From contig OOIN01000002.1 of NCBI GenBank assembly GCA_900323505.1, positions 496,001 through 560,000 on the forward strand: 64,000 nucleotides of DNA, in the 5' to 3' direction. Under the pieces are notes generated by a model. That model made no database searches and was not told the DNA's origin. It worked only from the letters and a program-made list of their open reading frames with translations. The translations under genes were made by a program, and so were the position numbers. The stretch is from Ustilago trichophora (Eukaryota > Basidiomycota > Ustilaginomycetes > Ustilaginales > Ustilaginaceae). Below, piece by piece: positions 1 through 12,100 of the stretch (the first letter of the stretch is position 1; each line of letters begins with the position of its first letter).

Positions 1-861
1 TCTCTCAACGCGCGGTCTCACCCTTCAGAGAGAACGAGAGAATTCGTCGACGAACTACTCTCCGTCTTCCCCGGTGCCGAGTATCGCCCCCGATCCAAAG
101 CGCAAGGTGTTGGTCTTGGCAAAATCTGCGGATGGGCACGCGAACGTCGCTACGACGCCCTCCTCATCGTCAACGAATCCCGCAAAGAACCTTTTGCCCT
201 CACCATCATCTCCCTCCCCTACGGCCCCACCGCATTCTTCCGTCTCACATCCATCAGTACCGGTGCCGAGATCTACGGTAAGGCCCGCCCTACCCCACAC
301 ACGCCCGAGCTCATCCTCAACAACTTTACCACCGTTCTCGGTCACCGGGTTGGAAAAGTGCTGCAGAACTTGTTTCCTAAAATCCCCCAGTTGGAAGGAA
401 GACAGGTGGTCACGTGCCACAATCAACGAGACTACATTTTTTTCCGAAGACACAGGTACATGTTTAAGAGTGATCAGAAGACAGCCTTGCAAGAGATCGG
501 ACCTAGGTTCACGCTCAAGTTGCATTCGTTGAAGGAGAGCCTGCCCAAGGGTGCCGGAGTGTGGGATGGAAAATACTCGGAAGAGTATGCCGAGTTGGAA
601 CCGGAGGAGTTGGAGGCGTTGCAGAGACAGGCGGATGGCAATCAGGACGACCAGGAAGAGGCAGCTGCGGCGGCGGCGGAAGAAGATACCATGCAACAGG
701 GTGCACAGGCATCGGGAAGCAGCAGTGAACAAGCGGCAAAGGTGGCCGCCGAGACATCGAACAATAAAAAGAAGCGACAGCGCGGAGAGGAAGAAACTAC
801 GGGTCTCGACTTCCAATGGAAACCAAAGATGAGCGTATCGAGGCGCAACTTTTACCTCTAG
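1..861 (+). CDS. RPF1: RPF1 ribosome production factor 1 (Brix domain), 5' end missing
   Basis: The frame is open from base 1 to the TAG at 859-861 (286 residues), so the window cuts the gene and its N-terminus is absent. Rpf1 is a nucleolar Brix-domain protein of the pre-60S particle, needed for 27S pre-rRNA processing. The visible part is most of the Brix fold: SERTREFVDELLSVFPGAEY near the start, then a segment with LPYGPTAFFRLTS, a core with NNFTTVLGHRVGKVLQNLFP, and RDYIFFRRHRYMF. An acidic Ala/Gln-rich linker follows, and the conserved C-terminal signature DFQWKPKMSVSRRNFYL closes it. That tail separates Rpf1 from Imp4, Rpf2, Ssf1 and Brx1. No intron is needed in the visible part. The next gene is SWD1 on the same strand after 512 bp. 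Confidence 0.93.
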   Translation, partial: SLNARSHPSERTREFVDELLSVFPGAEYRPRSKAQGVGLGKICGWARERRYDALLIVNESRKEPFALTIISLPYGPTAFFRLTSISTGAEIYGKARPTPHTPELILNNFTTVLGHRVGKVLQNLFPKIPQLEGRQVVTCHNQRDYIFFRRHRYMFKSDQKTALQEIGPRFTLKLHSLKESLPKGAGVWDGKYSEEYAELEPEELEALQRQADGNQDDQEEAAAAAAEEDTMQQGAQASGSSSEQAAKVAAETSNNKKKRQRGEEETTGLDFQWKPKMSVSRRNFYL

Positions 862-883
862 ACAGTTCTGAAGCCAGCACTCT

Positions 884-934
<51 letters not shown>

Positions 935-1373
935 ATCTCTTCAAGAATTCTCATCATTCTCTCGTTGCGTCGTTTTTGCAATACATGTACTTTTAGATCC
1001 CCCCCCCCCCCCTTTGCACAGTTCAATCAGCCACAGATGCAAAGTTACTCTGCTTGAAACGGCTGTGATGTGCTGTGAAGCTGAGATCGGGATGGAATTC
1101 GTCTCGCAGCTGCACATTGAAGCTCCAGCCAGGCGGTTTGCAGGCAGATGGGTGTCGCTGGAAGCGTAAGAAATGGTGTAGAATAGCAACGCGCTCGTGT
1201 GTGCGCGTGCCACTATTGAGCGTTGGACCCTGAATTTCCACTCGACCGCGCTTCCAACTTCTTCTTGCGACTGTGCAACCTGTCCCATCGTTCACCACCA
1301 CCACCACCACCACCGCCACGTCAATCGTGCCCACATTCTTCATCGCACTTTGAAGTGGTGAGGGGAAGCAAGG
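862..1373. other. RPF1-SWD1 spacer with simple repeats
   Basis: This spacer holds the RPF1 3' region and the SWD1 promoter. It contains a (CT)19 run at 893-930, a 14-base C homopolymer at 999-1012 and an ACC triplet run at 1293-1313 just ahead of the SWD1 start. No coding potential that I would defend. Confidence 0.7.
893..930. repeat. (CT)19 microsatellite
   Basis: Uninterrupted CT dinucleotide run about 30 bp after the RPF1 stop codon, likely in its 3' UTR. Confidence 0.9.
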
Positions 1374-3059
1374 ATGAACGCTCAGCTTCTCAACCCATTC
1401 AGTATCGACATTCCCGACACAGTATCGAACACCCTCTCTTCCGCCGAGTGTAGCGTTCTCTCTTTCAACCATGGATTTTCCACTCTGGCCGGCCAATATC
1501 TTGCCATAGGTCGTTCCGATGGATATATTACCATATGGGATATTGAAACTAAATCTGTCCTTCGCTTGCTTGGTGGTCATGTTCGACCCGTAAAGAGCTT
1601 GGCGTGGAGTAGTTACAATAGGTATCTGGCGAGTTGTGCGGGGGATTGGAATGTGGTCATTTGGGATTTGGCGGCGAAAAGTGCTGCAGGTCCAAGTGTG
1701 AGAGAAGGAGAAAGGAGGAGAGGTGGTGATGAGGGAGAGGGTGAGGGAGAGGGTGAGGGTGAGGTGGATCCACGATTGCCTTTTGCTACTGAACGTAAAG
1801 TAACAATACGTTTCGATTGTGCTGTGGTTTCAGTACAGTTTGCTCCTGGGAATAGCAAAAGACTGGTGGTAGTGTTGGCTTCTAATGAGGCATACCTTGT
1901 CGATATCTCGCAAAAAATCCTGATACGTCGCCGTCAAAGATGTTCTTCATCCAATACACCGCTCTTTGAAGTGCAAGACATTAACCCATCCCCGCAACGC
2001 ATTCCCCTCCTCAACACCCTCCTGAACCCCGAAGAAGCCGAAACAACAAGCCCCAAACCGGGAATCACAGCAGCCCGTTTCACCCCAGACTCACGCCACA
2101 TCCTAGCCGGAACCACGAAAGGTACCCTCCTCATCTTTGACGCCCTCTCGGGTCAACTTGTTACCACCTCTTCCGTACTGGGCACAAGTTCAGCCGTTAA
2201 AGAATTATCGTTTGACATCAGTGGAAAATTCGTCGTTGTAAACTGTAACGATCGTTCGTTACGAATTCTTTCGGTCTCTACCACCTACGATTCTTGTTCC
2301 GCCTCTTCTTGGTTGCATTTGATCCAATTGCATAAAGTTCAAGACATGATTCAACGAACGCCTTGGGTTCATCCGAGTTTTACTCCTTCTTCCGATTACA
2401 TTTTCGCCGGAGCTTCGCACAAAGCAGCTCATAACGTTTACATTTGGGATCGAAGTTCGGGTACACTTTCCAAAATTCTAGAAGGTCCCAAGGATTGGGT
2501 AGTAGGTGTGGATTGGCATCCAACCAGACCGATGGTGGCCAGTGTGAGTAATACGGGTGCGGTTTATATCTGGTTTAGCCCGAGTGAGGAGATTTGGAGT
2601 GCGTATGCACCGGGCTTTGAAGAGTTGGAGGAAAATATTGAATATCAAGAGAGGGAGGATGAGTTTGATTTTGCCCACGAAGGCGAGGAAGAGGGAAGGA
2701 GAAGGAGAGGGGAGGTTGAAGCGGCAGATGTTAGAGTGGAAGCAGGCAAGCACGGGAATAGGGTGGTTACCAAACAGGTTGATGGAAATGTGGATGCTGA
2801 AACGGTGTGGCAGTTATTAGGTTTAGAAGAGGAGGAGAAAAATGGATGGGAAGGCAAGAGGTTTTGGATGGCATTACGGAGGATTGAGCCAGAGTTGTTG
2901 CTAATGAGTAGCGATTCAGGTTGGAAGAAAGAGCAAGGCAAAGAGGAACAAGTCAGAGCGTTGGAATATACTCTCAGAGACGACGATACCAGCGACGCTT
3001 TTGTCATTCCACCCCGATTAGAGGTCGACTATTCGGATTTCCACGACGACCATCTCTAA
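1374..3059 (+). CDS. SWD1: COMPASS subunit Swd1 (RBBP5 family), WD40 protein
   Basis: 561 residues, single exon, starting at ATG 1374. Swd1/RBBP5 is a WD40 propeller subunit of COMPASS, the Set1 histone H3-K4 methyltransferase complex, in the nucleus. The N-terminus MNAQLLNPF matches the family start (MN-x-LL). WD repeats are visible at residues about 40-70 (AIGRSDGYITIWDI), 75-102 (HVRPVKSLAWS..WNVVIWDL), about 220-250 (FTPDSRHILAGTTKGTLLIFD) and about 375-400 (DWVVGVDWHPTRPMVASVSNTGAVYIW). The end is acidic and disordered, as in RBBP5. Oddities are a Gly/Glu-rich insertion between early repeats, encoded by an imperfect GAGGGA minisatellite at about 1731-1765, and a longer acidic tail than in yeast Swd1 (about 426 residues). 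Confidence 0.92.
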   Translation: MNAQLLNPFSIDIPDTVSNTLSSAECSVLSFNHGFSTLAGQYLAIGRSDGYITIWDIETKSVLRLLGGHVRPVKSLAWSSYNRYLASCAGDWNVVIWDLAAKSAAGPSVREGERRRGGDEGEGEGEGEGEVDPRLPFATERKVTIRFDCAVVSVQFAPGNSKRLVVVLASNEAYLVDISQKILIRRRQRCSSSNTPLFEVQDINPSPQRIPLLNTLLNPEEAETTSPKPGITAARFTPDSRHILAGTTKGTLLIFDALSGQLVTTSSVLGTSSAVKELSFDISGKFVVVNCNDRSLRILSVSTTYDSCSASSWLHLIQLHKVQDMIQRTPWVHPSFTPSSDYIFAGASHKAAHNVYIWDRSSGTLSKILEGPKDWVVGVDWHPTRPMVASVSNTGAVYIWFSPSEEIWSAYAPGFEELEENIEYQEREDEFDFAHEGEEEGRRRRGEVEAADVRVEAGKHGNRVVTKQVDGNVDAETVWQLLGLEEEEKNGWEGKRFWMALRRIEPELLLMSSDSGWKKEQGKEEQVRALEYTLRDDDTSDAFVIPPRLEVDYSDFHDDHL

Positions 3060-3096
3060 ATTCACACACAGAACCATCTCTATTACATATACCACA

Positions 3097-3134
<38 letters not shown>

Positions 3135-3231
3135 CATCCATTCTGCTTGTGTCGAACAATCGATTCCTTTCATGATGAGCTGGTACAAGTGTCTTTTACT
3201 GGAACGGAGAGAGGGAGGGGGAGAGAGACGT
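3060..3231. other. Convergent SWD1 / lipase 3' spacer
   Basis: Short spacer between two converging genes. It contains an (AC)17 tract at about 3098-3132; both 3' UTRs must end here or overlap. Confidence 0.7.
3098..3132. repeat. (AC)17 microsatellite
   Basis: Pure AC dinucleotide run in the spacer between the converging SWD1 and lipase genes. Confidence 0.9.
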
Positions 3232-4971
3232 CTAGAAACCGAACACCTTGGCCGCCTTTTGGTTTGTCAAAGCGTTCATAGCTGCCTTCCTGTAAGTGTC
3301 TGGGATGACTGTGATGTTGTCTCCTTTGAGCTGAAGCAACTTTTTACCGTCTGTGTATTTTGGCCAGTCCAACCCGGATAAGACCGTGGGATCTTGGTAA
3401 TAGGTAAAGCTGATATAGGCCCTGGGCATTTTATCGGCTAGCACGGGGTCTTTGATCCTTCCATCTGGTCTGACAAAAAAGTATTTGAGTTCCGAGCCGT
3501 GGTAGGCACCGAATGGGCTTCCGGTGCCGTTGGCAAACTTGTCGTTCTGCTGAAATTCGAATGACCACACCTTGTCCTTGTTTTGCTTCCAGGGCAAAGT
3601 GGCAGCGGCGAGATAGGTTCGACGGTGGGCTTGGAAGGTGAAGTCGCCAAAGAAGGCTGCAGAGCGTTTGAATTGGTTGCTGGACAGCGGTGGATAGGTG
3701 CGGTTGTTGAGGCTGGTGGTTCCGGCAGAGGTGACGGTTTCGGCGTTGTAGTAAGGCGAGCCGGCAGAGGGGATGTCGGGGTAGTGCTTCAGAACTTCTT
3801 GCACTGCGGTCTCGGTGTAGGATGTGTTGTAGATAACAGCGGCAGAGCGAACCCAAGTCTCAAAATCGGCAGAGTTGTTGAGTTGTTTCTGGGCGAAAAG
3901 AGGTCCTTCGTCGAGGTTGTTACCCTGGATGATGGGGATGTCGGCCAACTTGCCTTGAGGGAAGTTGACGGAAGGGTAGTCGGTGATGAGCTTGTAGTCG
4001 ACCAGTGGAAGCCACGCAAGCGCACCAGGGATGGGGAAGGTGCCTCCAGCTTGACCGGTAAGGGCCATGCCGACATTTTGGACGGCTGTAGCATTGGCCT
4101 TACGAACACACTCGAGCAAAGAGCCACCCGTGCATCCCACACCGGCAGCGAGACTCTTGAAGCTCTTCTCGACGGTAGGATGCCAAGGTGTCAGCAAGGG
4201 ACCAGGAGCAACTCCACCGGAGTCCATGATTGCTCCACGCCAAAGCCCCTCATTGTTTCCATCATAGGCAAAGTTTTGGAGCGAGATACTCATCGAGCCG
4301 GCACTCTCACCAAAGAGAGTGACCTTGTTAGGGTCGCCTCCAAACTTGCGAATGTTCTTCTTGATCCACTTCATCGCCGACCTCTGGTCGTACAGACCGG
4401 CATTGCTGGTGGCCGAGTCACTGTTGGCGATCTCGGAACCACCGATGAAGCCAAAGGGTCCGACACGGTAGTTCATGGCGACGAACACAATAGGCTTGCC
4501 AATCTCGACACTCTTCTGCACGAGCTCGCTGGCGTTGTAGGCTGGGATGCTACCGGCGAAGAAGGCACCTCCGTAGATCCAGGTGAGGACGGGAAGCTTG
4601 TCGTGCTCCGTGGTGCCCTTGGGACGGACGACGTTGAGGTTGAGACAATTTTCACTCATGTTATAGAGAGGGGTTGAGGGGGGTCCAGGCTGCATGCAGA
4701 TATCACCGAAGCGGGTTGCATCGATCTCGCTGTTTTTGGAAAGTTCGACAGGTTGGGGCTTGGCGAATCGAAGCTCTCCGACGGGTGGCTTTGCAAACGG
4801 GATGCCAAAGAACTGTTCGAGGCCGTAGCTCTCATCAAGAAAGCCTTTGACTTTGCCCTGGTGGATCTGGACGGTGGGGTTTGCTACCGTGTTAGCGTTG
4901 TGCGGAAGTGCGGAAACAAAGCCGACAGCCGAAGCTGCCGACACAAGGGCTGCCAAGGAGGACAGCCTCAT
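3232..4971 (-). CDS. Secreted type-B carboxylesterase / Candida rugosa-like lipase
   Basis: 579 residues, single exon, ATG at 4971. An alpha/beta-hydrolase predicted to cleave ester bonds of lipids or other carboxylic esters outside the cell. Residues 1-21 form a signal peptide (hydrophobic core, cut after VSA). The oxyanion loop is GGAF at 134-137. The nucleophile elbow is GESAGS with Ser223, the acid is Glu355 in NNLDEG, and the base is His491 in AYHGSEL, so the triad is complete. Several N-x-S/T sites fit a glycoprotein. The order and spacing match the Candida rugosa/Geotrichum lipase family; acetylcholinesterase-like esterases are the alternative, and the substrate cannot be read from the sequence. 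A TATA-like box lies about 180 bp upstream, which suggests inducible expression. Confidence 0.93.
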   Translation of the reverse strand: MRLSSLAALVSAASAVGFVSALPHNANTVANPTVQIHQGKVKGFLDESYGLEQFFGIPFAKPPVGELRFAKPQPVELSKNSEIDATRFGDICMQPGPPSTPLYNMSENCLNLNVVRPKGTTEHDKLPVLTWIYGGAFFAGSIPAYNASELVQKSVEIGKPIVFVAMNYRVGPFGFIGGSEIANSDSATSNAGLYDQRSAMKWIKKNIRKFGGDPNKVTLFGESAGSMSISLQNFAYDGNNEGLWRGAIMDSGGVAPGPLLTPWHPTVEKSFKSLAAGVGCTGGSLLECVRKANATAVQNVGMALTGQAGGTFPIPGALAWLPLVDYKLITDYPSVNFPQGKLADIPIIQGNNLDEGPLFAQKQLNNSADFETWVRSAAVIYNTSYTETAVQEVLKHYPDIPSAGSPYYNAETVTSAGTTSLNNRTYPPLSSNQFKRSAAFFGDFTFQAHRRTYLAAATLPWKQNKDKVWSFEFQQNDKFANGTGSPFGAYHGSELKYFFVRPDGRIKDPVLADKMPRAYISFTYYQDPTVLSGLDWPKYTDGKKLLQLKGDNITVIPDTYRKAAMNALTNQKAAKVFGF

Positions 4972-5150
4972 GGTGAAAGCTCGGAGGCAAGACTGTTGAG
5001 GCCTCGAAGAAAGGAGTTGGGTGAAACGAGTCGTGTGTTGCCGAATGGAGGTGATGGGAGATTGGGCGAAGGCGAGGAAGGTGGTGATGGCGTAGGAGAG
5101 TGAAGGGAGGTTGATGGTCGTATCCTAGCTTACAAGGTCGTGGAAAGAAC

Positions 5151-5160
5151 TCCTTTTATC
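5151..5160 (-). promoter_or_regulatory. TATA-like box of the lipase gene
   Basis: On the minus strand this reads GATAAAAGGA, about 180 bp upstream of the lipase ATG. A plausible core promoter element, judged by sequence only. Confidence 0.4.
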
Positions 5161-5727
5161 CGTTTGTGACAAGGGTCGAGGTGTGAATCAGCTACAATTA
5201 GGATTGGCTAGGCTACAGGCGTGACATGGCGAAGACAAAGTGACTACACCATGCTTCTGTGTGATTGAAGGGTGACAGGAGCGAGATAGAGCGAGGTAGC
5301 GACCATCTTGAAAGAGCGGATGGGCGGAAGCCACGGCCAATTCGACCAAACCTCGCTTAAGCCAGCATGCACACCGACCATGTGCTCGAAATAATCCTGT
5401 ACCCCAAACAAGCTCGATGCCAGAAGGACAGAAGCCGCTTTTGACCTCTGTAGAAGGTGCCTATTCCTGCGGCTGTAGTACGAGGAAGAATGCTGTTCCG
5501 GCGGTATACAACCTTTACGAGGTGGCATCGCTCATTGGCACCATCCTCTGTCTCGCGGGGAAACATGGGATGGTCATCCTATCCACGAGGTGAAGATCAA
5601 GTAGCAGGAAGCTTCTCACGTCCATCACTACAGAGTGCAATCACCGTGCAATCAAAGAGTGCAACAGAGCTAAACCGAAGAGTGCCAACGAAAGGATAAT
5701 GTTGGGGCTCCGCAACATCTGCAGCTG

Positions 5728-5760
5728 CTGTCAGGGTGTCAGGGTGTCAGGGTGTCAGGG
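5728..5760. repeat. 8-bp tandem repeat (TGTCAGGG)x4
   Basis: Four consecutive copies of TGTCAGGG in the gene-poor region; a small minisatellite. Confidence 0.9.
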
Positions 5761-8182
5761 CTTGCTCTTTGGGCCCCCACAAAACCGTGCACAGCGGAAG
5801 TGGAGTTCTAGGACAGAGTCCTTGCATGGATTGCAATCAAACTACCATCATTTACTGCAGAGAGAGCAAAGATGTGCGGGGTAGAAGCATTGATGTGGGG
5901 AGGACGCACATGTCGGCGACAAGCATGACACTCGACTACAGCCTGTCAAAACGGAAGCGGAGTCTATAAGAAGGAATCTGCATGAACCAGAGAAGTACTG
6001 TTAAAAAGAAACATTGGCACGGACAACTCGGTTGCAGACGTTGCGGCCGAGTTGGTGAGGAAAGAAGAGGGGCAAATCGGCCGGTATGAAATGGAAATGA
6101 CGGCGCCGGCCAATTCTTGGGAGGGCACGCGAAGGAGAATGCTGCAAGAAGGATGTTACCCGAGGTTGCGCTTGGGCAAGAAAGTCAGAGACCCCGCGTT
6201 GCATTTGACGCGCATCAGCTCTACTCTACTGTACACTGTACTCGATCCGAATACGTTGTTGAGTGTCCACGAAGGCTTCAGTCTACGGGTGTCATTGCGA
6301 CGGTGTTGGTGTTGATGTGTTGAAGCGCGAGGTTCTGATGTTGCAGTGCGGCATTCGATGATTTGGAAAGAAGAGTGTTTAGGAGAGGGCGGATCTTTCC
6401 TCGCGGAGAGGCGGAACTCGATTCTCCTTTCCGTACCGTTTCGTGATGGTGTAAGGTAGGTAGTGTTAGCGGTGCCGTGACATGCGCCTCGGTAGATATT
6501 ACTGTATAGGGCTTGCTTGCGGTGTTGCAATGTGTCACGAGGCTGGGCATGGCCTGCACTACACCAGAAGACCCACCATCGAGAGATTGCAGCATATCAA
6601 GTTGCCCGATGGAATCTGATCTCAGCTACAGTTGTTCTGAAATGGCTGTAAGCGACATCAAGAGTTGTGGAACAATGACTGGTCACGCAGAATGCGGTCA
6701 ATCCCGGTCAAGTTGTTCAACGTTTTTGCAAGCGTCACCATTCGAGCGGCTATGCAGGGTCGATGGTGTTGCGAGATGGGCTGGAGGGGAATGAGCTATA
6801 CCTCACATCATCGATCGGGATCGGGAGCTTGGAGGGAAGCCATCGCGCTGTCAAGAAGAAGAAAGAAGAAGACGAACAAGTAGAAGGGTAAGGAGACCAA
6901 GCGACAAACAGGTGGATCGGCATGAATCAACAGATGCATCTGATAGCTGCCCATTTGGCGTGAAAAACAAAAGTACCAGAAGCGCTTCCGAAACAGTGGA
7001 AGCGACGTGTGGTTTGACTTGTGTCGGCCCGACTCGGCGGATGGAAGCATAAAGCCCTTTACCGAAGTGCAGGAATGGCAAGGCGCAAGATAATGGACAT
7101 TGCAGTTGGCAAATCCGAACGAATCATGATAGAGCATCCACAAGCATGGATGCATCGGGAAGCATAGGGAAACTGCAGACATGACAAAGCCGAAACAGCA
7201 AATGAAAACACTTGTTCGGAGATGTTGGAGCTGAGAATTCAGATGGTTTAGTTGAGACAGAAGTGAGCCGCCGCTGCAGTACCAGTATGGATCGTGCTTT
7301 GTCTTTGTTGTGCAAAGTACAGTACAGTACAGTACTGTACATGAGACATGTCTCTCAGCTGATTCGCCATGAAAAGTGCTACTGTAACTCGGTCAACATT
7401 TTCTCGGAAGCTGAGCCCGAAATCGCCGCTGAAGCGTGTGAACTTGGGGAGACTACTCTATCCTGTCTTGGTTCGGGATTGCCGATATTCGAGGTTTATT
7501 ATAAGTTGTTTCAAGCAAGCAGCAGCAATACTCAATTGTTATGTACCACCAAAAAGCAAGGTTAGAACGGCCTTTTTCTTTCAATCATCATTTACTCGTA
7601 TCGGTATGCATCCGATCATGATATGCTACAGCGACCTCGAACGAGAATCAATCGAGTTCTCCGAGACCATACACTGTCTACAGTAGTAATGTCTTGTTGT
7701 TCCTGCAGAGTGAGGTTTGTGACAAGAAGGACAAGAGGCGGGCACGGGCAGGCGACGGGCACGGGCTACTGTATGTGGAAAAGTCGTACCGAGATTTTGC
7801 CTTTCGTTCAATTTGGTTGACAATTGTGTCACATGCACGCACGCCCTGTCACCGCTGCTCATGTTCCTGGCCAGAGAGAGAAAAGAGAGAGTGAGATTCA
7901 GATTCACACGCGGTCAAACCGATTTTTAGCTCTCTGGCCTTCTCAACTGTGAACTGGAACTCCGCACCAATCACGATGGTCACGCCCCAATGCTGTGTGA
8001 TATCCTACCCGTCACCATTTGTACAGTACGTAAAAAAGCAGCAGCCCCAAGTGGCAAGCAAGCCATTTCAATTTAATATTTCTCCGCTCAAGGCATGAAC
8101 TTGTGAAACGTGTCTTGAACGACGCTGGCTGCTCTCTTGCCGCTGAATTGGCATGCTAGACCATAGTTCTTCTGCTTCTCCC

Positions 8183-8222
<40 letters not shown>

Positions 8223-8430
8223 TCTCTTTGGTGCTGCTGGTGCTGGTGCTGTTGATGTGTTTGGATGCGCGTTTTGATGCAAAGCGTTCGCATATCATGC
8301 CCCTCGACACGTCCTCCGTTCCGCACGGCGCTTCTTCGTTCATTTTACATTTCGCTTCATCCAACATTGACAGCCACACAGCACAGTTTAGCACTCCACT
8401 GTACTGCGAAGCTATGCGAAGCTATGCGAA

Positions 8431-8432
<2 letters not shown>

Positions 8433-8501
<69 letters not shown>
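8433..8501. repeat. (TG)n microsatellite, about 34 units
   Basis: An uninterrupted TG tract of about 69 bp, preceded by two copies of the 10-mer GCGAAGCTAT. It is the longest dinucleotide run in the window and lies about 630 bp upstream of the transcription factor start. Confidence 0.95.
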
Positions 8502-8503
<2 letters not shown>

Positions 8504-9135
8504 TGTGTGTGACTTCATCCCAACACCAAAAAAGTGTGAGTTTGAAACCAATCTCAAGCAGCACCACATCATCTTAGTCTCTTTTTCTTTTCCTTTTGCC
8601 CATCTCTTCCACAGCTGCAAGTTCATCATCCTTTTCTTTTCTTTCATCTCCTACCGCTACACCACATCTATCATCGTACCTCATCCTTCCTACGCACTAC
8701 GTCTTCTTCTTCTCCTTCTTCTACTTCTTTCACCCTCTTGCCAAAAGCTCTCCGAAGTTGGACTCGGTCCTTTGCTCCCATCTTCCCACGCGCGTCATTC
8801 CATCTTTTCCGTCATTATCGCTTTCTTGCCCCACTCAAGCGACCGCCGAACATCCAAACATACATCCCAAGTCCATCCTCACCCTACATCGGTTCAGCCT
8901 TTCCGGTCCTCCAACTCCACCAACAACCACCTCCTACTTCATATCTTCATCTTCTTATCTCCGGCAACCTAAGCCCTCCTCCGGCTCTCTGAGCTTAACC
9001 GTTATGCTTTGACCAACAACTTATTCGGCCACTGGTCCACGCTCCTTTCCTCTCATCTCGTATTAGCATGCCGTCACTTTAAATTGCTCCTTCTCTCCAT
9101 CATTCCCACCGCCAACGCTACCATCCACTCTCATC

Positions 9136-12100
9136 ATGTCTGAAGCGTCCAAACAAACCGTCAACACCCGCATGCCCAAGGGCGCAAAGCGTCCCAAAAC
9201 ATCTCGCGCCTGTCTCGCCTGTCGTAAGCTCAAAGCAAGATGCGAGCCAGCGGGAGGCACAAGAGCCATCCCCGCCGATGATCCTCAGCCATCCAACCCT
9301 TCCTTCACCATCTGTCATCGATGCAAGACCCTCTGTATCGACTGCCTCTACGAGACTCCCACCGGTCAAGTCGTCAAGGGTGAAGACTCTCAGCCTGTCA
9401 ACTCGTCTCCTTCGCCTGCCGAAGAACATAACAAGGCACCTCGCTACTCTAAGCGCTCCAGGCCCGATGATTCCAATGCCACTTCGGATCCGTTCAGCAA
9501 TGAGTAAGTGCAATCCTTCCCCAAAGCAGCTCAAGAGCCAAACTAGCTGTACTGACACCATATTCTCTCTCTCTCCCTCTCCCTCTTCTCGACTCTACTC
9601 CGATTTGCCATTTTTTCGTGCAGCCGAGCCGTCTTCCTTTCTCCAGCTATCTCACCCAGTGCTCTCACGCGCTCCATCTACCGAGATGTCGAGATCTGCT
9701 CTTTAAACATCATGTCCGCCACCTGCTTGGAGCGTCCGGTCTTGCCTGCCAACGCTTTCTCGCGCCTCATAGGTTCCGCTCCCGCACTCAAACATGACGC
9801 GCAAGAATACATCCTCAGCCTCTCTGGCGCATTCGGATCGGGCTCACCACAAAGTTGGAAACAGGCGCCACCAGATCTCTGTGCAGGCAAGGCAGCTGCA
9901 CGTCTCATGTCCGGACAGACGTCTTCGGCACCTTATCCGAAAGACGAACTCGACTTCCTCTGCCGCTTCCTTCAGCCCCACGAGCATCAGCTGAGAATCC
10001 TCTTTCAAGGCCTGTATGGTGCCTTTTCGCCCTTCCTCTCCACGCCTTTCGAGGACTCGCTGAATCTATCCACATGTCAGTCCGAAGCACAGTCCTTCCT
10101 GCTTCTCACCATCTATCTCGCCGCCTATCCACATCTCGAGTCCACTCAGCCCATAGGCCCTGCCAAGAAGCCGCTTCGCAAAGCCGTCAACGCTCTCCTT
10201 CGCCGCGCCGTTCATAGTCCGCTCAGCGACCATCTCAACATCTTTGCATTGCACAATTGCGCCTCCTTCTTGCTCTTGCCCGTTGATGGCCTTGTAGAGG
10301 ATCATCGTCCTGTCTCGACACCAGAGCAAGAGAATGACGGTTTGCTCGAATACGCCCTCGACCTCAACCCCAGAGCAGCCATCATTACAGCCCTCGTCGT
10401 AGCTCAGAGACTCGGTTACGCAAACCTTGCCGCCAAGTTGCCTTCCATTCGTCAGTCGTTCGAGGCCGACTCGCCTCCCAATGGCTACAACGGCGACTCG
10501 GCGCGCGACGAGTACGCCCATGCCGTCCTTTGCACCTTCACTTGGCTCACTTTGCTTCAATTCCGTGCCTCGATCGATGTCGCCGAGGACCGCATCGAAT
10601 GGGATTCACTCGCTCAATTTGAACTCGATGTCCCTCGCGTCCGCATCGATGCTCTCACCTCGGCACTTCTGCCGCCACCGCCCTTCTTGTCCCCTCGCGA
10701 ACAGAGTCGCTGCTGTTGGATGGCCCAACGTGCCGAACTCTATGGCATTGCCCGCGATCATCGCCATACAAAACGAGCCGCGGCTTCCTTTACCAAGAAA
10801 GAGGCAGAAGAGCAAGCCATGGGATACAAAAAGGCTCTCGACGAATGGCGCTACAAGTTCAACGAACAGATGCGCAGCATGAGTATCGAGTTCCGCAAAG
10901 ACCCTCGTGGACTTGGCTTGCATCGCTACTACTCGATCTTCTCCAACGCCGAAGCGCAATCGCTGCAAGTCTCCATCGGCTCCGTCTATCACAAGGAATT
11001 CGTCGCTGATATGCGCCAGCGACTCGCAGAGCCGTTCTACAGCGACAACCTTCCCTGGAAGTCAGCTGCAACCATCCTGCTCGGCCACGAAGAGGATCCG
11101 CTTACAAAAGCCATCCTCATCAACTTTGCCTTCACCGATGCTATGCTCAAAGCCATGGGCCTCATCTCGAGTTTGACACCCGTAATGCCCCAGCTCTACG
11201 ACTTTGTGTCATATGAGGAGACGGCAGGCAGCGAGATTCCCTCGTTATGCATTGTGGCTCCGCCCAACCTTCAAGCCGGCCTTTTTGCTGTTCCTCTGCT
11301 AGCAGCGGCTGATCTTCGTCTGTCGGTCATTGAGACATGGGGCGCAAGTGCCTCATACTTCAACCATCACCTATTGCCCCTGCTTACCAACTGTGTCAAG
11401 TCGTTGAGGGCGTGCCACGTCAATGTCGACCTTCCTGGTGTCCTCAAGATGCCATTCACAACCGCCAACCCGATCGCCGACTATTTGCAAGGACCATTCG
11501 AGATTTTGATGAGGAAGGTCGCATCAGCCGAGGAACGTTTACAGATCTCGCACGTCGAGAGCATTCTCACCAACGCTTTCCTGCTGTCAAGCAAGAAAAG
11601 GGAGATCGGATCGCTAGCGGAAGAGCTGGCACCCGACACACCCGAGATGGTGCAGGCCATTGCCGACAGTCAAAAGATCGAGGATGAGATATCGGCCAGC
11701 ATGATGGGCTCGTTGCACGTACAAGCAATTCAGGAGATCGAGGACAGCGAGTACGCAGTCAAGGTATTTGGCTCCGACATGCGCGAGGGAGACGTCAGGC
11801 CTATTCGCAAGCCAGGTCGCAACGCCGATAGCTCAGCCACTACTCCGGATGCGGAAGGCTCTCGCAAAGCAGTAAGCAATCTCAGATCCGGTAGCGTGGA
11901 AAGCGAGCAGACCGGAAGCCCATCCGTGATCACCAATTCGTCCAAGCAGAGAACGCCGATGCATCGTAGCGTGCGCTCCGTAGCCAATGCATCGCAGTTC
12001 TCCAGCCCAGGTTCTTCAACTCAGTCAGCTCCTTCGCTGCACCCAGAGCCCGCAATCCTCTCAAAAGAGGGTACTCAACCGGGACAGGGCTTCGACGGAC

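Larger units (their letters stand above)
4972..9135. other. 4.2-kb gene-poor region between lipase and Zn2Cys6 factor
   Basis: No convincing gene. Open frames here are short, lack family motifs and often consist of simple repeats. Contents are the lipase promoter, an 8-bp tandem repeat at 5728-5760, TGTACTGTAC-type near-palindromes at about 6228-6244, 7316-7340 and 8020-8030, a CT-rich run at about 8181-8214, a 10-bp direct repeat at 8406-8430 followed by a 69-bp TG tract, and a strongly pyrimidine-rich stretch on the plus strand from about 8560 to 9130. The last part is probably the long 5' leader of the transcription factor gene. A non-coding RNA cannot be excluded. Confidence 0.6.

Noticed and set aside
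3583..4677. 364-codon open frame on the plus strand over the lipase gene
   Set aside because: It lies antisense to a complete lipase with intact signal peptide and triad, and its translation has no domain. Biased codon use on the other strand explains it.
8265..8972. 235-codon open frame upstream of the transcription factor
   Set aside because: Most of it is the translated TG repeat (Cys-Val) and pyrimidine-rich leader; no protein-like segment.
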